NCBI GenBank assembly: GCA_002415895.1
Contig: DIAV01000353.1
Span: 4,446 to 10,122 of the forward strand
Direction: 5' to 3'
Origin: Anaerolineales bacterium UBA5069
GTDB lineage: Bacteria > Chloroflexota > Anaerolineae > Caldilineales > Caldilineaceae
DNA length: 5,677 bases
The translations under genes and the position numbers were made by a program. Every line of letters begins with the position of its first letter. The stretch's first letter is position 1. Shown piece after piece: positions 1 through 5,677 of this stretch. The notes under the pieces are model-generated. The model had not been told where the DNA came from and made no database searches. It saw nothing but the letters and a program-made list of their open reading frames with translations.

Positions 1-336
1 GACGAGTTGCTCGACGCGGCGCGCATGGACGGCGTGAGCGAATTGGGCATTTGGTGGCGCATTGCCATGCCGCTGGTCAAGTCGGCAGTGGCGGCGCTTT
101 GCATCTTTAACTTCATTGGCAACTGGAACGCCTACTTGTGGCCGCTGATTATTGCCAGCCAGCGTGAGTTTTACACCTTGCCCGTGGGGCTGAGCTTCTT
201 CCGCGGCGAATCCACCGTGGAATGGGAGAAGATCATGACGGCGGCCAGCCTCGCTACCATACCGCTGCTCATTGTCTTCATCATCTTCCAGCGCCAAATC
301 ATCAAAGGTATCGCACTCACGGGGATGAAGGCGTAG
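1..336 (+). CDS. Sugar ABC transporter permease, CUT1/MalG type (C-terminal part)
   Basis: This is the inner-membrane permease subunit of a binding-protein-dependent sugar importer; only the last 111 residues lie in the window. The frame is open from base 1 and ends in TAG at 334-336. Visible residues 2-24 form the EAA loop that docks on the ATPase: an ELLDAARMDG-like stretch (A6, A7, G11), then I21 and P24. A membrane segment follows at about residues 29-50 and another at about 80-96. The tail, FQRQIIKGIALTGMKA, is typical of MalG-like CUT1 permeases. The other permease, the binding protein and perhaps the ATPase should lie to the left. The lyase gene starts 90 bases downstream on the same strand with no terminator between, so the two are probably co-transcribed. 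The transported sugar cannot be read from this fragment. Family assignment is firm. Confidence 0.93.
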   Translation, partial: DELLDAARMDGVSELGIWWRIAMPLVKSAVAALCIFNFIGNWNAYLWPLIIASQREFYTLPVGLSFFRGESTVEWEKIMTAASLATIPLLIVFIIFQRQIIKGIALTGMKA

Positions 337-416
337 CACTGATGCAGCGCTGCGGTGCTCCAATGGGCCACAACCCTGCCTTGCGCACATTCACCCAGTA
401 ACCTTCACAACCAGTT

Positions 417-422
417 GGAAAG
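417..422 (+). promoter_or_regulatory. Ribosome binding site of the lyase gene
   Basis: GGAAAG lies 4 bases before the ATG at 427. It is a modest Shine-Dalgarno sequence with short spacing, but it favours this ATG over the in-frame GTG at 355, which has no purine-rich sequence in front and would add 24 residues unlike the family's N-terminus. Confidence 0.5.
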
Positions 423-426
423 CACC

Positions 427-1902
427 ATGCCATCATTCCCGCACTCCGCATACAGCCGTACCGTCCTCGTCCCCGCCTATGAGGATTCAGCGCGTTATCT
501 CTTCGAACCCATGCTGGCCTCGCATGAGGCGCACGCGCTCATGCTCGCCGAAGCCGGCATCATCAGCCAGGAAAACGCCGCGGCCATCCTGCGCGCCGTG
601 GCGCAAATCCGCGCCGAGAGCGTTGAGAACATGGGCTATGTGCCCGGCATTGAAGATCTCTTCTTCCGTGTAGAGGGGCGTATTATCGAGCTTGCCGGCG
701 CCGACTTTGGCGGCAACCTGCAATTGGCGCGCAGCCGCAACGACCTCGGCCACGCACTGGCGCGCATGGCCTTCCGCCACATGCTGCTCGGCCTTGACGC
801 CGACCTGCTCGACCTGCGCCGCGCTGTGCAGAAGCTCGCGCACGAGCATATTGACACAATCATGCCCGGCTACACCCATACACAACCGGCACAGCCGGTC
901 ACCTTCGCACACTACCTGGCGGGCGTACTCACGGCGCTGGGCAAAGACCAGGCGCGCATCCAGGCCGCCTACGCCAACATGAACGAGTCTCCCCTGGGCG
1001 CGGCGGCGCTCACGGGTACGGGCTTCCCCATTGACAGGGCGCGCGTGGCCTTGCTGCTGGGCTTCGACACCGTGATTGCCAGCACGCAGCACTGCATTGG
1101 CGCAGGCGATCACCTGACGGACAGCGCTGCAGCGATACAGTCGCTGGCCATCCAACTGAGCCGTATCACGCATGACCTGCTTGTGCGTGCCACCAAGGAA
1201 ACCAACGCGCTGCGCATTGATGATTCCTTCATCCAGATTTCTTCCATCATGCCGCAGAAGCGCAATCCGGTCGTGCTGGAGCACCTGCGCGCCCGCCTGA
1301 GCCGCACACTTGGCTATGCGCAAACGGTCGTGCTGCTGTGCCACAGCATCCCCTACGGCGACACGCAGGACATTGAAGACGAGATCATGCCGCCGCTCGT
1401 TGCGGCGATTGCGGCGATGCGCGAGTGCATCACCCTCTACACATCTGTCTTTGCCACACTCACCCTCAACAAGGAGCACTTGCGCGCACAGGCGGCGCAG
1501 GGCTTTACCACGGCCACCGAGCTGGCCGATTCACTCGTGCGCGAAACGGGGTTGCCCTTCCGCCTGGCGCACAAGGTGGCGGCCACGATGGTGCGCAATG
1601 CCGTGGCCGACGGCCTGCCCAGCGATCAGTTAACGCTGGAGCGCCTGCAAGCCGCAGCGCAAACTGCCGTGGGCTACACCCTGGATTTCAGCGAAGCACA
1701 GTTCACCCGCGCGCTGGATGCGCAGCATTTCGTTGCGGTGCGCAACGGTCTTGGCGGCGTGGCGCCCACCGCCACCAGCGCCGTGCTGGATGCGACTGCA
1801 CAAGTGCTTGCGGTTGACGAACACTGGCTTGAATCGGCGCAGAATCGGCTCGCTGCGGCGGATGCCATGCGGCGGAGTGCTGCCGCGCAAATGCTGGCAT
1901 AG
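427..1902 (+). CDS. Argininosuccinate lyase-like protein (ASL/fumarase superfamily), substrate uncertain
   Basis: This is a 491-residue, probably cytosolic and homotetrameric, lyase of the argininosuccinate lyase/fumarase superfamily. These enzymes split a C-N bond by beta-elimination, usually releasing fumarate. Conserved regions are present in order: ARSRND at 101-106; GYTHTQPAQP at 148-157 with the active-site His at 151; SPLGAAALTGTGFPIDR at 188-204; and the mobile catalytic loop ISSIMPQKRNP at 271-281 with Ser272/273. The C-terminal RNGLGGVAP at 439-447 matches the RRxxGGTAP-like end of ArgH. Length is near the ArgH norm of about 460. However, the ArgH segment NSxDAVSDRD is here STQHCIGAGD (219-228), and the YNKDxQEDK segment is YGDTQDIED (310-318), losing the lysine. 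These changes argue against true argininosuccinate cleavage. No arginine gene is visible; the neighbour is a sugar-type permease. A catabolic lyase for an imported N-substituted amino acid, as in EDDS lyase, is a possible alternative. Family is sure; substrate unknown. Confidence 0.88.
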   Translation: MPSFPHSAYSRTVLVPAYEDSARYLFEPMLASHEAHALMLAEAGIISQENAAAILRAVAQIRAESVENMGYVPGIEDLFFRVEGRIIELAGADFGGNLQLARSRNDLGHALARMAFRHMLLGLDADLLDLRRAVQKLAHEHIDTIMPGYTHTQPAQPVTFAHYLAGVLTALGKDQARIQAAYANMNESPLGAAALTGTGFPIDRARVALLLGFDTVIASTQHCIGAGDHLTDSAAAIQSLAIQLSRITHDLLVRATKETNALRIDDSFIQISSIMPQKRNPVVLEHLRARLSRTLGYAQTVVLLCHSIPYGDTQDIEDEIMPPLVAAIAAMRECITLYTSVFATLTLNKEHLRAQAAQGFTTATELADSLVRETGLPFRLAHKVAATMVRNAVADGLPSDQLTLERLQAAAQTAVGYTLDFSEAQFTRALDAQHFVAVRNGLGGVAPTATSAVLDATAQVLAVDEHWLESAQNRLAAADAMRRSAAAQMLA

Positions 1903-1923
1903 AGCGCATCACACACAGATGGA

Positions 1924-1974
1924 GCAAGAGAAGCGAGGCTTCCGCAACTGGAAGCCTCGCTTCTCTTGCCTTTT
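1924..1974 (+). terminator. Rho-independent terminator between convergent genes
   Basis: A perfect 20-bp inverted repeat (1924-1943 with 1950-1969) with a six-base loop GCAACT is followed by CTTTT at 1970-1974. It begins 21 bases after the lyase stop codon, so it should end the permease-lyase transcript. The oxidoreductase on the other strand ends at 1999, about 30 bases away. Read on the minus strand, the same stem is not followed by a T-run (TCCATCTGTG), so it may act only weakly in that direction. Confidence 0.9.
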
Positions 1975-1998
1975 GGTGCAGGTTCCAGGTCGTCCGCT

Positions 1999-3135
1999 TT
2001 ATGTCGCTTGTTGCCACATACGCGTGCGCGCCGATTCCAGCACGGCATCACACACAAGCTGCGTGGCAAGACCGTCGGCAAAGTCGGGCACGCGCTTCTC
2101 CCCTGCCTCCAGCCCATCCAAAAAGTCGGCCACCTGGTGAATAAAGGTGTGCTCGTAGCCAATCGCGCAACCGGGCACCCACCAATTCTTCATGTACGGG
2201 TGGTCGCCATCCCACACGCCGATTGTGCGAAAGCCGCGCACCAGCGAGTCGTCACTGTGCTGGTAGAACTGCAACTGGTGCGCGTCTTCCAGATCGAAGG
2301 CAATCGAAGCCTTCTCGCCGTTAATCTCAAAGGTGTTGTGATTCTTGCGCCCGCACGCGTAGCGGGTGGATTCAAAGGTGCCCAGCGCGCCATTCGCAAA
2401 GCGCGCCAGAAAGGCGCAGGCGTCATCAATACGCACGGGCTTGAGCGTGGCCGGGTCATCCTGCAGGTGGCGTTCGCGGATGAAGGTTTCGGTCATGGCA
2501 GTCACTTCGCGCATGGGGCCGGCCAGCCAGAGTGCAAGGTCAATCGCGTGCGCAAGCAGGTCGCCCGTCACACCGCTGCCGGCAGTATCGGCGTCCAGCC
2601 TCCAGAGGGTGTTGCCCCCCTGCGGCAAATTGGGATTGATAGTCCAATCCTGCAAATAGCGCGCGCGGTAATGAAAGATGCGCCCGAGCCGCCCCTCGTC
2701 CACCAGCTGCTTGGCCAGCGCCACAGCAGGCACGCGCCGGTAGTTGAATGAGACCATGGTAGGACGGCCACTGCGTGCGGCGGCATCAACCATGCGCTGC
2801 GCCTCGCCGCCATTCATGGCCAGCGGTTTCTCGCACATGACCATCTTGCCTGCTTCGAGCGCGGCAATGGCGATTTCGGCATGGGAGTCATTCGGCGTGC
2901 AGATGTCAACCACGTCGATGTCGGGGCGCGCAATCAGGCTCCGCCAGTCGGTGGTTGTCTCCTGCCAGCCCCAGCGCGCGCCAAAGTCGCGCGTTGTGGT
3001 TACGCTGCGCCCGCAAACAACCTTGCACACAGGCTCAATGGCATGGGGAAAGAAGGTATTGACCTGGCGATAAGCGTTGGCATGCGTGCGCCCCATGAAG
3101 CCCGTGCCGATGAGGCCAATGTTGAGTTGTTTCAC
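1999..3135 (-). CDS. Gfo/Idh/MocA oxidoreductase, levoglucosan dehydrogenase-like
   Basis: This is a 378-residue NAD(P)-dependent sugar or polyol dehydrogenase, expected to be cytosolic. The N-terminal Rossmann fold starts at once with GLIGTGFMG (7-15). [15 protein letters not shown] follows at 75-89 and the EKP motif at 102-104 with catalytic-type Lys103. The C-terminal domain has GDLLAHAID (191-199), giving the usual Asp192 and His196. The region [13 protein letters not shown] (130-142), the YLQDW at 160-164, a [14 protein letters not shown] stretch and the closing VPDFADGLA match, as I recall them, levoglucosan dehydrogenase and its relatives, which oxidise anhydrosugars at C3. After the second strand the sequence is CGRS (41-44), without the acidic residue usual for NAD, so NADP use is possible. 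GTG at 3135 is chosen because GGAG lies 7 bases upstream and the fold begins there; a GTG at 3195 would add 20 unlikely residues. The glycosyltransferase gene lies 134 bases upstream on the same strand. The exact sugar is uncertain. Confidence 0.92.
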   Translation of the reverse strand: MKQLNIGLIGTGFMGRTHANAYRQVNTFFPHAIEPVCKVVCGRSVTTTRDFGARWGWQETTTDWRSLIARPDIDVVDICTPNDSHAEIAIAALEAGKMVMCEKPLAMNGGEAQRMVDAAARSGRPTMVSFNYRRVPAVALAKQLVDEGRLGRIFHYRARYLQDWTINPNLPQGGNTLWRLDADTAGSGVTGDLLAHAIDLALWLAGPMREVTAMTETFIRERHLQDDPATLKPVRIDDACAFLARFANGALGTFESTRYACGRKNHNTFEINGEKASIAFDLEDAHQLQFYQHSDDSLVRGFRTIGVWDGDHPYMKNWWVPGCAIGYEHTFIHQVADFLDGLEAGEKRVPDFADGLATQLVCDAVLESARTRMWQQAT

Positions 3136-3142
3136 AAGTGCG

Positions 3143-3146
3143 CTCC
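3143..3146 (-). promoter_or_regulatory. Ribosome binding site of the oxidoreductase gene
   Basis: Read on the minus strand, GGAG lies 7 bases before the GTG at 3135. It decides the start in favour of [10 protein letters not shown] rather than the upstream in-frame GTG at 3195. Confidence 0.65.
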
Positions 3147-3269
3147 GTTCATCAATGTGCTTTGATTCGAGGCCATGTGTTGCACAAGCCGGCACACTCG
3201 TTGGTCAGGCGGATTGACTATCGTTGCCCAATGACTGTGTGGTGATTGTCGCCATTGCACCTGGCCAGT

Positions 3270-4322
3270 TTACCGCGCCAAAGCGCTGACAATCCTCTCT
3301 ATCTCAGCCACCACGCACATCACGCTTCGACAGAAAGTCATTTCTTCGGTAACAAGACAATACGCATTGTTCACAATCTGTGTGTACGTGCGCTCGTCCG
3401 ATAAATGGTACAGCAGTGCGTCAACCAGAGATGGCATTTCGGCCACCACGTAGTGCTTGCCCGGCACGTACACGCGGTTGTGCGCCAACTCAGGCTCCGA
3501 CACGACGAGCGCCCGGTTGGCTGCGGCAATATGGAAGCGATACGGGAAAATGTTGTCATACAGGGCATGCGCGCGGATATTGATCACGATTCTGGATTGA
3601 TTCAGCAAGCGCGTGCGTTCCATGCCCCATACGAAGGGATGCTCGCATCCGTCAGCGACGTGCATGCAGTAGCCCTTGCGTGTAACCTCACGCCGAATGT
3701 ACTCAATCACGTCACTTCTGCGTTCAGTGCGCCGCTGGCCCATCCAAAGAACATCAATCGAGCGCGGTAAATTCAACTCCGCGTAACTTGCCGGTAGCGT
3801 GCCCCAGGGGACAAACTGCGCAGGCAGGCCGTGGGCACGGTTCCACTGGGTATAAATCTCTGAGGATTCAATGAGTGTGTGCAGTAGCCCGGCGCGAAAT
3901 GCATGGTGATAATCACCTGTGTATCGCAGCCGCGCAGCGCGACGATTGGCGGTTGCGAAGGGCTTGCTTGCGGTGATGCTGTGGACCCAGGGCGACTCGG
4001 CGTCGCATAGTCGGTCCATCCATGAACGAGCGGCGCAGATTGGCCGCAGACATGTCCATGGTATGTCCAGCATAGGCGGGTTTTCTGTGTTCCAATGCAC
4101 CCATGCAGGGCGTTCACATGGGCGCATGGCTGCCAATTGGCGGCCTACCTGCTGCAATCGCCCGTAGGGTGCAAACGTGAGGACGGCATCACAGCCATGC
4201 GGCAGTACCTGATCTGCGCGAAAAAGGATCGGGTCGTGCCCGGCCGCGTCAATTCCCGATCCAAGCGCCTCTGCAATCTCATCGCAGTCGTTCCACTTGA
4301 TTACCGCAATACGACATGACAC
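3270..4322 (-). CDS. GT-B glycosyltransferase, CgeB-like
   Basis: This is a 350-residue glycosyltransferase with no signal peptide or membrane segment, so probably cytoplasmic or peripherally bound, moving a sugar from an activated donor to an unknown acceptor. The N-terminal domain begins with RIAVIKW (4-10) and has the WVHWNTENP stretch (74-82). The C-terminal donor-binding domain shows the CgeB/Glyco_trans_1_2 pattern: IDVLWMGQRRTERR (189-202), ERTRLLNQSRIVINIR (235-250), YRFHIAAANRALVVSEP (261-277), then GKHYVV (288-293) and LVDALLYHL (299-307). The usual Glu of the RxFEA motif is His264 here, while Glu276 is kept. GTG at 4322 is chosen because AGGAG lies 8 bases upstream; a start at 4367 would add 15 odd residues. 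Sampled lines have 47% GC (3301-3360, 3541-3600) to 65%, lower than neighbours, hinting at different origin. No wall or capsule genes are adjacent, so its role is open. It may be co-transcribed with the oxidoreductase, as no terminator is seen between them. Confidence 0.82.
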   Translation of the reverse strand: MSCRIAVIKWNDCDEIAEALGSGIDAAGHDPILFRADQVLPHGCDAVLTFAPYGRLQQVGRQLAAMRPCERPAWVHWNTENPPMLDIPWTCLRPICAARSWMDRLCDAESPWVHSITASKPFATANRRAARLRYTGDYHHAFRAGLLHTLIESSEIYTQWNRAHGLPAQFVPWGTLPASYAELNLPRSIDVLWMGQRRTERRSDVIEYIRREVTRKGYCMHVADGCEHPFVWGMERTRLLNQSRIVINIRAHALYDNIFPYRFHIAAANRALVVSEPELAHNRVYVPGKHYVVAEMPSLVDALLYHLSDERTYTQIVNNAYCLVTEEMTFCRSVMCVVAEIERIVSALAR

Positions 4323-4330
4323 TGTTGGAG

Positions 4331-4338
4331 CTCCTCTC
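4331..4338 (-). promoter_or_regulatory. Ribosome binding site of the glycosyltransferase gene
   Basis: On the minus strand GAGAGGAG lies 8 bases before the GTG at 4322. This strong site fixes the start there. Confidence 0.7.
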
Positions 4339-4386
4339 GGGGGAGTGGACGAACTCAAACATTGCAATCAGTCGACTGGATTTATA

Positions 4387-4406
4387 CGGAAGCTGCGTTG
4401 CTTCCG
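4387..4406. repeat. Short inverted repeat in the glycosyltransferase leader
   Basis: CGGAAGC (4387-4393) and GCTTCCG (4400-4406) pair perfectly around TGCGTT. The repeat is flanked by TATA at 4383-4386 and TGTATA at 4410-4415 in an AT-rich patch. It has no T-run on either side, so it is not a terminator. It lies just downstream of a possible minus-strand -10 box, so it could be an operator or a hairpin at the 5' end of the mRNA. The symmetry is seen directly; the role is inference. Confidence 0.4.
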
Positions 4407-4415
4407 CATTGTATA

Positions 4416-4446
4416 AGTATAACCCGTTTCTACACGCACGTGTGAA
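4416..4446 (-). promoter_or_regulatory. Possible sigma70-type promoter for the glycosyltransferase
   Basis: On the minus strand TTCACA (4441-4446) resembles a -35 box and TATACT (4416-4421) a -10 box. The 19-base spacing is longer than ideal; shifting to TTATAC gives 18. The patch is clearly more AT-rich than its surroundings and lies about 95 bases before the start codon. The strong terminator behind the binding-protein gene makes a separate promoter in this gap likely, but the exact boxes are uncertain. Confidence 0.3.
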
Positions 4447-4547
4447 CGAATTTGGCACCGCCGGCACGCACACCTGCGCGGCGCTCTGCGCGAATGGCGC
4501 AACAAGCGCGCTGTCATTGCGGCGTTGGATTCAGTTGTGAAGGTGCA

Positions 4548-4593
4548 AAACATGACGGCGGAGGCTCGGGCGCGATTGCCCGAGCCTCCGCCG
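4548..4593 (-). terminator. Rho-independent terminator of the sugar-binding protein gene
   Basis: A perfect 16-bp GC-rich inverted repeat (4556-4571 with 4578-4593) with a six-base loop begins 11 bases past the stop codon of the binding-protein gene. On the minus strand it is followed by TCATGTTTTG, giving a short T-run after four bases. It should end that transcript and separate the gene from the glycosyltransferase. Confidence 0.85.
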
Positions 4594-4604
4594 CAGCTGT
4601 GAGA

Positions 4605-5642
4605 CTACTTCTCGAACTTGTCAGGAGTCTGGAGCAGCGCCTGCACCTCGGCCGAGTCGACATTCTCGGGGGTAATCAGCACTGGGGCCAGCTCAATGCT
4701 CTTGGGGTCAATCGTCTTGCCATTGATGAAGTCATCAATCGCAGTCACGCCCTGGTAGCCCATCTGATAGGGGTCCTGGGCGATGATGGCCTGGATTGTG
4801 CCGTCATCGAAGAGGGGCAGAATCTCGGGGCTGGGGTCGAAGGTGATGATCTTCAGTGTCTTCTCCATACCCTTGGCAATCGCGGCCTGGGCAATGCCCG
4901 AAGCAATCGGCGCTGCCGCCGAGAAGAAGCCTGCAATGTCCGGGTTGCCGGTGATGAGGTCAGTCGCAATATTGAGCGACTTGGCTGCATCGGCGTCGGT
5001 CCACTGTGTCTCAAGCACTTCCATATCGGGGTACTGTGCAATCGCATCGGCAAAGCCAACGCTGCGGCCCGCGCTCACAGAACCGGCCTGGATGCCCAGA
5101 TTGGCAACCTTGCCCTTGCCGTCGAGCAGACGCGCCATCTCCTCGCCCGCCATGAATCCGCCCTTGTACTGGTCTGTGATGATGCTGGCAATCGGCGCAT
5201 CACCATTCACGCCCGAGTCGGCCATGGCCACGGGCACGCCCGCCGCCATCGCCTCTTCAATCGGCGGAATCAACGCTTCGGAGTCCAGCGCGGCGAGCAG
5301 AATGCCAGCCGGCTGCTTCTTGGTGATGTTGCGCACCAGGTCCACCTGCGAGGCGATGTCGGCCTCTGTGGCAGGGCCCTGATAGTCAACTGTATAGCCC
5401 AGTTCCTTGGCGCGGTCCTGTGCGCCCTTGACGAGGAAGAGATAGAAGGTGGCCGATGTGGACTTGGGAATGAAGACGATTTCGCCCTTGTCGGCAGGCG
5501 CGGCGGCAGCATCTTCGGCGGCGGGCGCAGCGGCGGCTTCATCGGCAGCCGGCGCGGCGGGTGCGGCAGCAGGCACGGCGCAGCCGGCCAGCAGCCCCAG
5601 GACAAGCAGCAAAGCGAAAATGGGTGTCAGCTTCTTCAACAT
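4605..5642 (-). CDS. RbsB-type sugar-binding lipoprotein of a CUT2 ABC importer
   Basis: This is a 345-residue lipid-anchored solute-binding protein (periplasmic binding protein type 1 fold) that captures a sugar outside the membrane for a CUT2 importer. The signal sequence MLKKL plus a hydrophobic stretch ends in the lipobox LAGC with Cys21. Residues 22-52 are an Ala/Pro/Asp/Glu linker. The mature domain starts near 54 (EIVFIPKS). Aligned by eye to ribose-binding protein, Asp142 (VPVAMAD), Arg193 (GRSVGF), Asp269 (ITFDP) and Gln289 (IAQDPYQMG) match ligand contacts. The contact Asn of the NDxMA motif is Ala243 (SAAAPIASG) and the Arg after the first Asp is Ser143, so ribose is unlikely. ATG at 5642 is chosen for the strong AAAGGAG six bases before it and because it gives a clean signal peptide. 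A terminator follows directly, so ATPase and permease genes are not downstream; they must be upstream or elsewhere. The family is sure, the ligand unknown. Confidence 0.93.
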   Translation of the reverse strand: MLKKLTPIFALLLVLGLLAGCAVPAAAPAAPAADEAAAAPAAEDAAAAPADKGEIVFIPKSTSATFYLFLVKGAQDRAKELGYTVDYQGPATEADIASQVDLVRNITKKQPAGILLAALDSEALIPPIEEAMAAGVPVAMADSGVNGDAPIASIITDQYKGGFMAGEEMARLLDGKGKVANLGIQAGSVSAGRSVGFADAIAQYPDMEVLETQWTDADAAKSLNIATDLITGNPDIAGFFSAAAPIASGIAQAAIAKGMEKTLKIITFDPSPEILPLFDDGTIQAIIAQDPYQMGYQGVTAIDDFINGKTIDPKSIELAPVLITPENVDSAEVQALLQTPDKFEK

Positions 5643-5648
5643 GTCTTT

Positions 5649-5655
5649 CTCCTTT
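5649..5655 (-). promoter_or_regulatory. Strong ribosome binding site of the binding-protein gene
   Basis: On the minus strand AAAGGAG lies six bases before the ATG at 5642. It is the best Shine-Dalgarno sequence in the window, fitting the high expression usual for binding proteins. It overlaps an upstream in-frame ATG at 5663, which is therefore rejected as start. Confidence 0.85.
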
Positions 5656-5677
5656 GGAAACATGCAAGAACGGAAAC

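Larger units (their letters stand above)
4323..4604. other. 282-base intergenic region
   Basis: This gap lies between the binding-protein gene and the glycosyltransferase gene, both on the minus strand. It holds the terminator at 4548-4593, the possible promoter at 4416-4446, the inverted repeat at 4387-4406 and the ribosome binding site at 4331-4338. The stretch 4450-4547 is GC-rich with many GCGC words. The short open frames here have no ribosome binding site or recognisable protein features, so I call no gene. Confidence 0.7.

Noticed and set aside
335..359. Palindrome GCAGCGCTGC and flanking AGCAC/GTGCT between the permease and lyase genes
   Set aside because: The inner palindrome leaves no loop and there is no T-run, so it is not a convincing terminator or riboswitch; no other evidence for a site.
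487..1479. A 330-residue open frame on the minus strand inside the lyase gene
   Set aside because: It is antisense to a well-conserved lyase, has no ribosome binding site I can see, and its Arg/Ala/Gly/Val/His-rich translation shows no known motif. It is a by-product of GC-rich codon use.
1966..2751. A 261-residue open frame on the plus strand opposite the oxidoreductase
   Set aside because: It lies opposite the conserved Gfo/Idh/MocA gene and starts within the region around the terminator; no recognisable domain.
3136..3269. Search for a separate promoter or terminator between the glycosyltransferase and oxidoreductase genes
   Set aside because: Only the small palindrome CTGGCCAG (3261-3268) and weak box-like words were seen; none is good enough to call.
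4368..4553. A 61-residue minus-strand open frame in the gap before the glycosyltransferase
   Set aside because: It has no ribosome binding site, an Arg/Cys-rich composition without motifs, and it overlaps the putative promoter region.
4783..5382. A 199-residue open frame on the plus strand opposite the binding-protein gene, with hydrophobic stretches
   Set aside because: Its Ala/Ser-rich hydrophobic look follows from the reverse complement of the Ala-rich binding protein; no start signal or conserved pattern.

Overview
The window looks like a piece of a high-GC bacterial chromosome devoted to carbohydrate uptake and oxidation. The best taxonomic clue is the sugar-binding lipoprotein at the right end. 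Directly after its lipobox cysteine it carries a long Ala/Pro/Glu/Asp linker, a style common in Chloroflexota (Anaerolineae/Caldilineae-type) solute-binding lipoproteins. The GC content (about 67-72% in sampled lines of the lyase and oxidoreductase genes) and the GTG starts fit but do not prove this. The phylum is an inference.

Layout: (1) Bases 1-336, plus strand, hold the C-terminal end of a CUT1 (MalG-type) ABC permease, cut by the window edge. (2) Bases 427-1902, plus strand, hold a 491-residue member of the argininosuccinate lyase/fumarase superfamily, 90 bases after the permease and probably in its operon. It keeps the catalytic His and Ser loops but has lost segments that mark true argininosuccinate lyases. 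(3) Bases 1924-1974 hold a perfect 20-bp hairpin plus T-run, the terminator between convergent genes. (4) Bases 1999-3135, minus strand, hold a Gfo/Idh/MocA oxidoreductase resembling levoglucosan dehydrogenase. (5) Bases 3270-4322, minus strand, hold a GT-B glycosyltransferase of the CgeB-like type, with locally lower GC. (6) Bases 4323-4604 are a gap with a possible promoter, a short symmetrical element and a strong terminator. (7) Bases 4605-5642, minus strand, hold an RbsB-type sugar-binding lipoprotein.

How the genes fit together: two different sugar importers are represented by fragments. One is CUT1 (left, with the lyase) and one is CUT2 (right, binding protein only; its ATPase and permease are not visible). 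The oxidoreductase is a plausible sugar-oxidising enzyme for an imported substrate. The glycosyltransferase does not obviously belong to this pathway and may have its own promoter. No RNA genes, mobile elements or CRISPR arrays were seen. I do not see a clearly new multi-gene system. The most interesting item is the lyase, whose substrate is probably not argininosuccinate.
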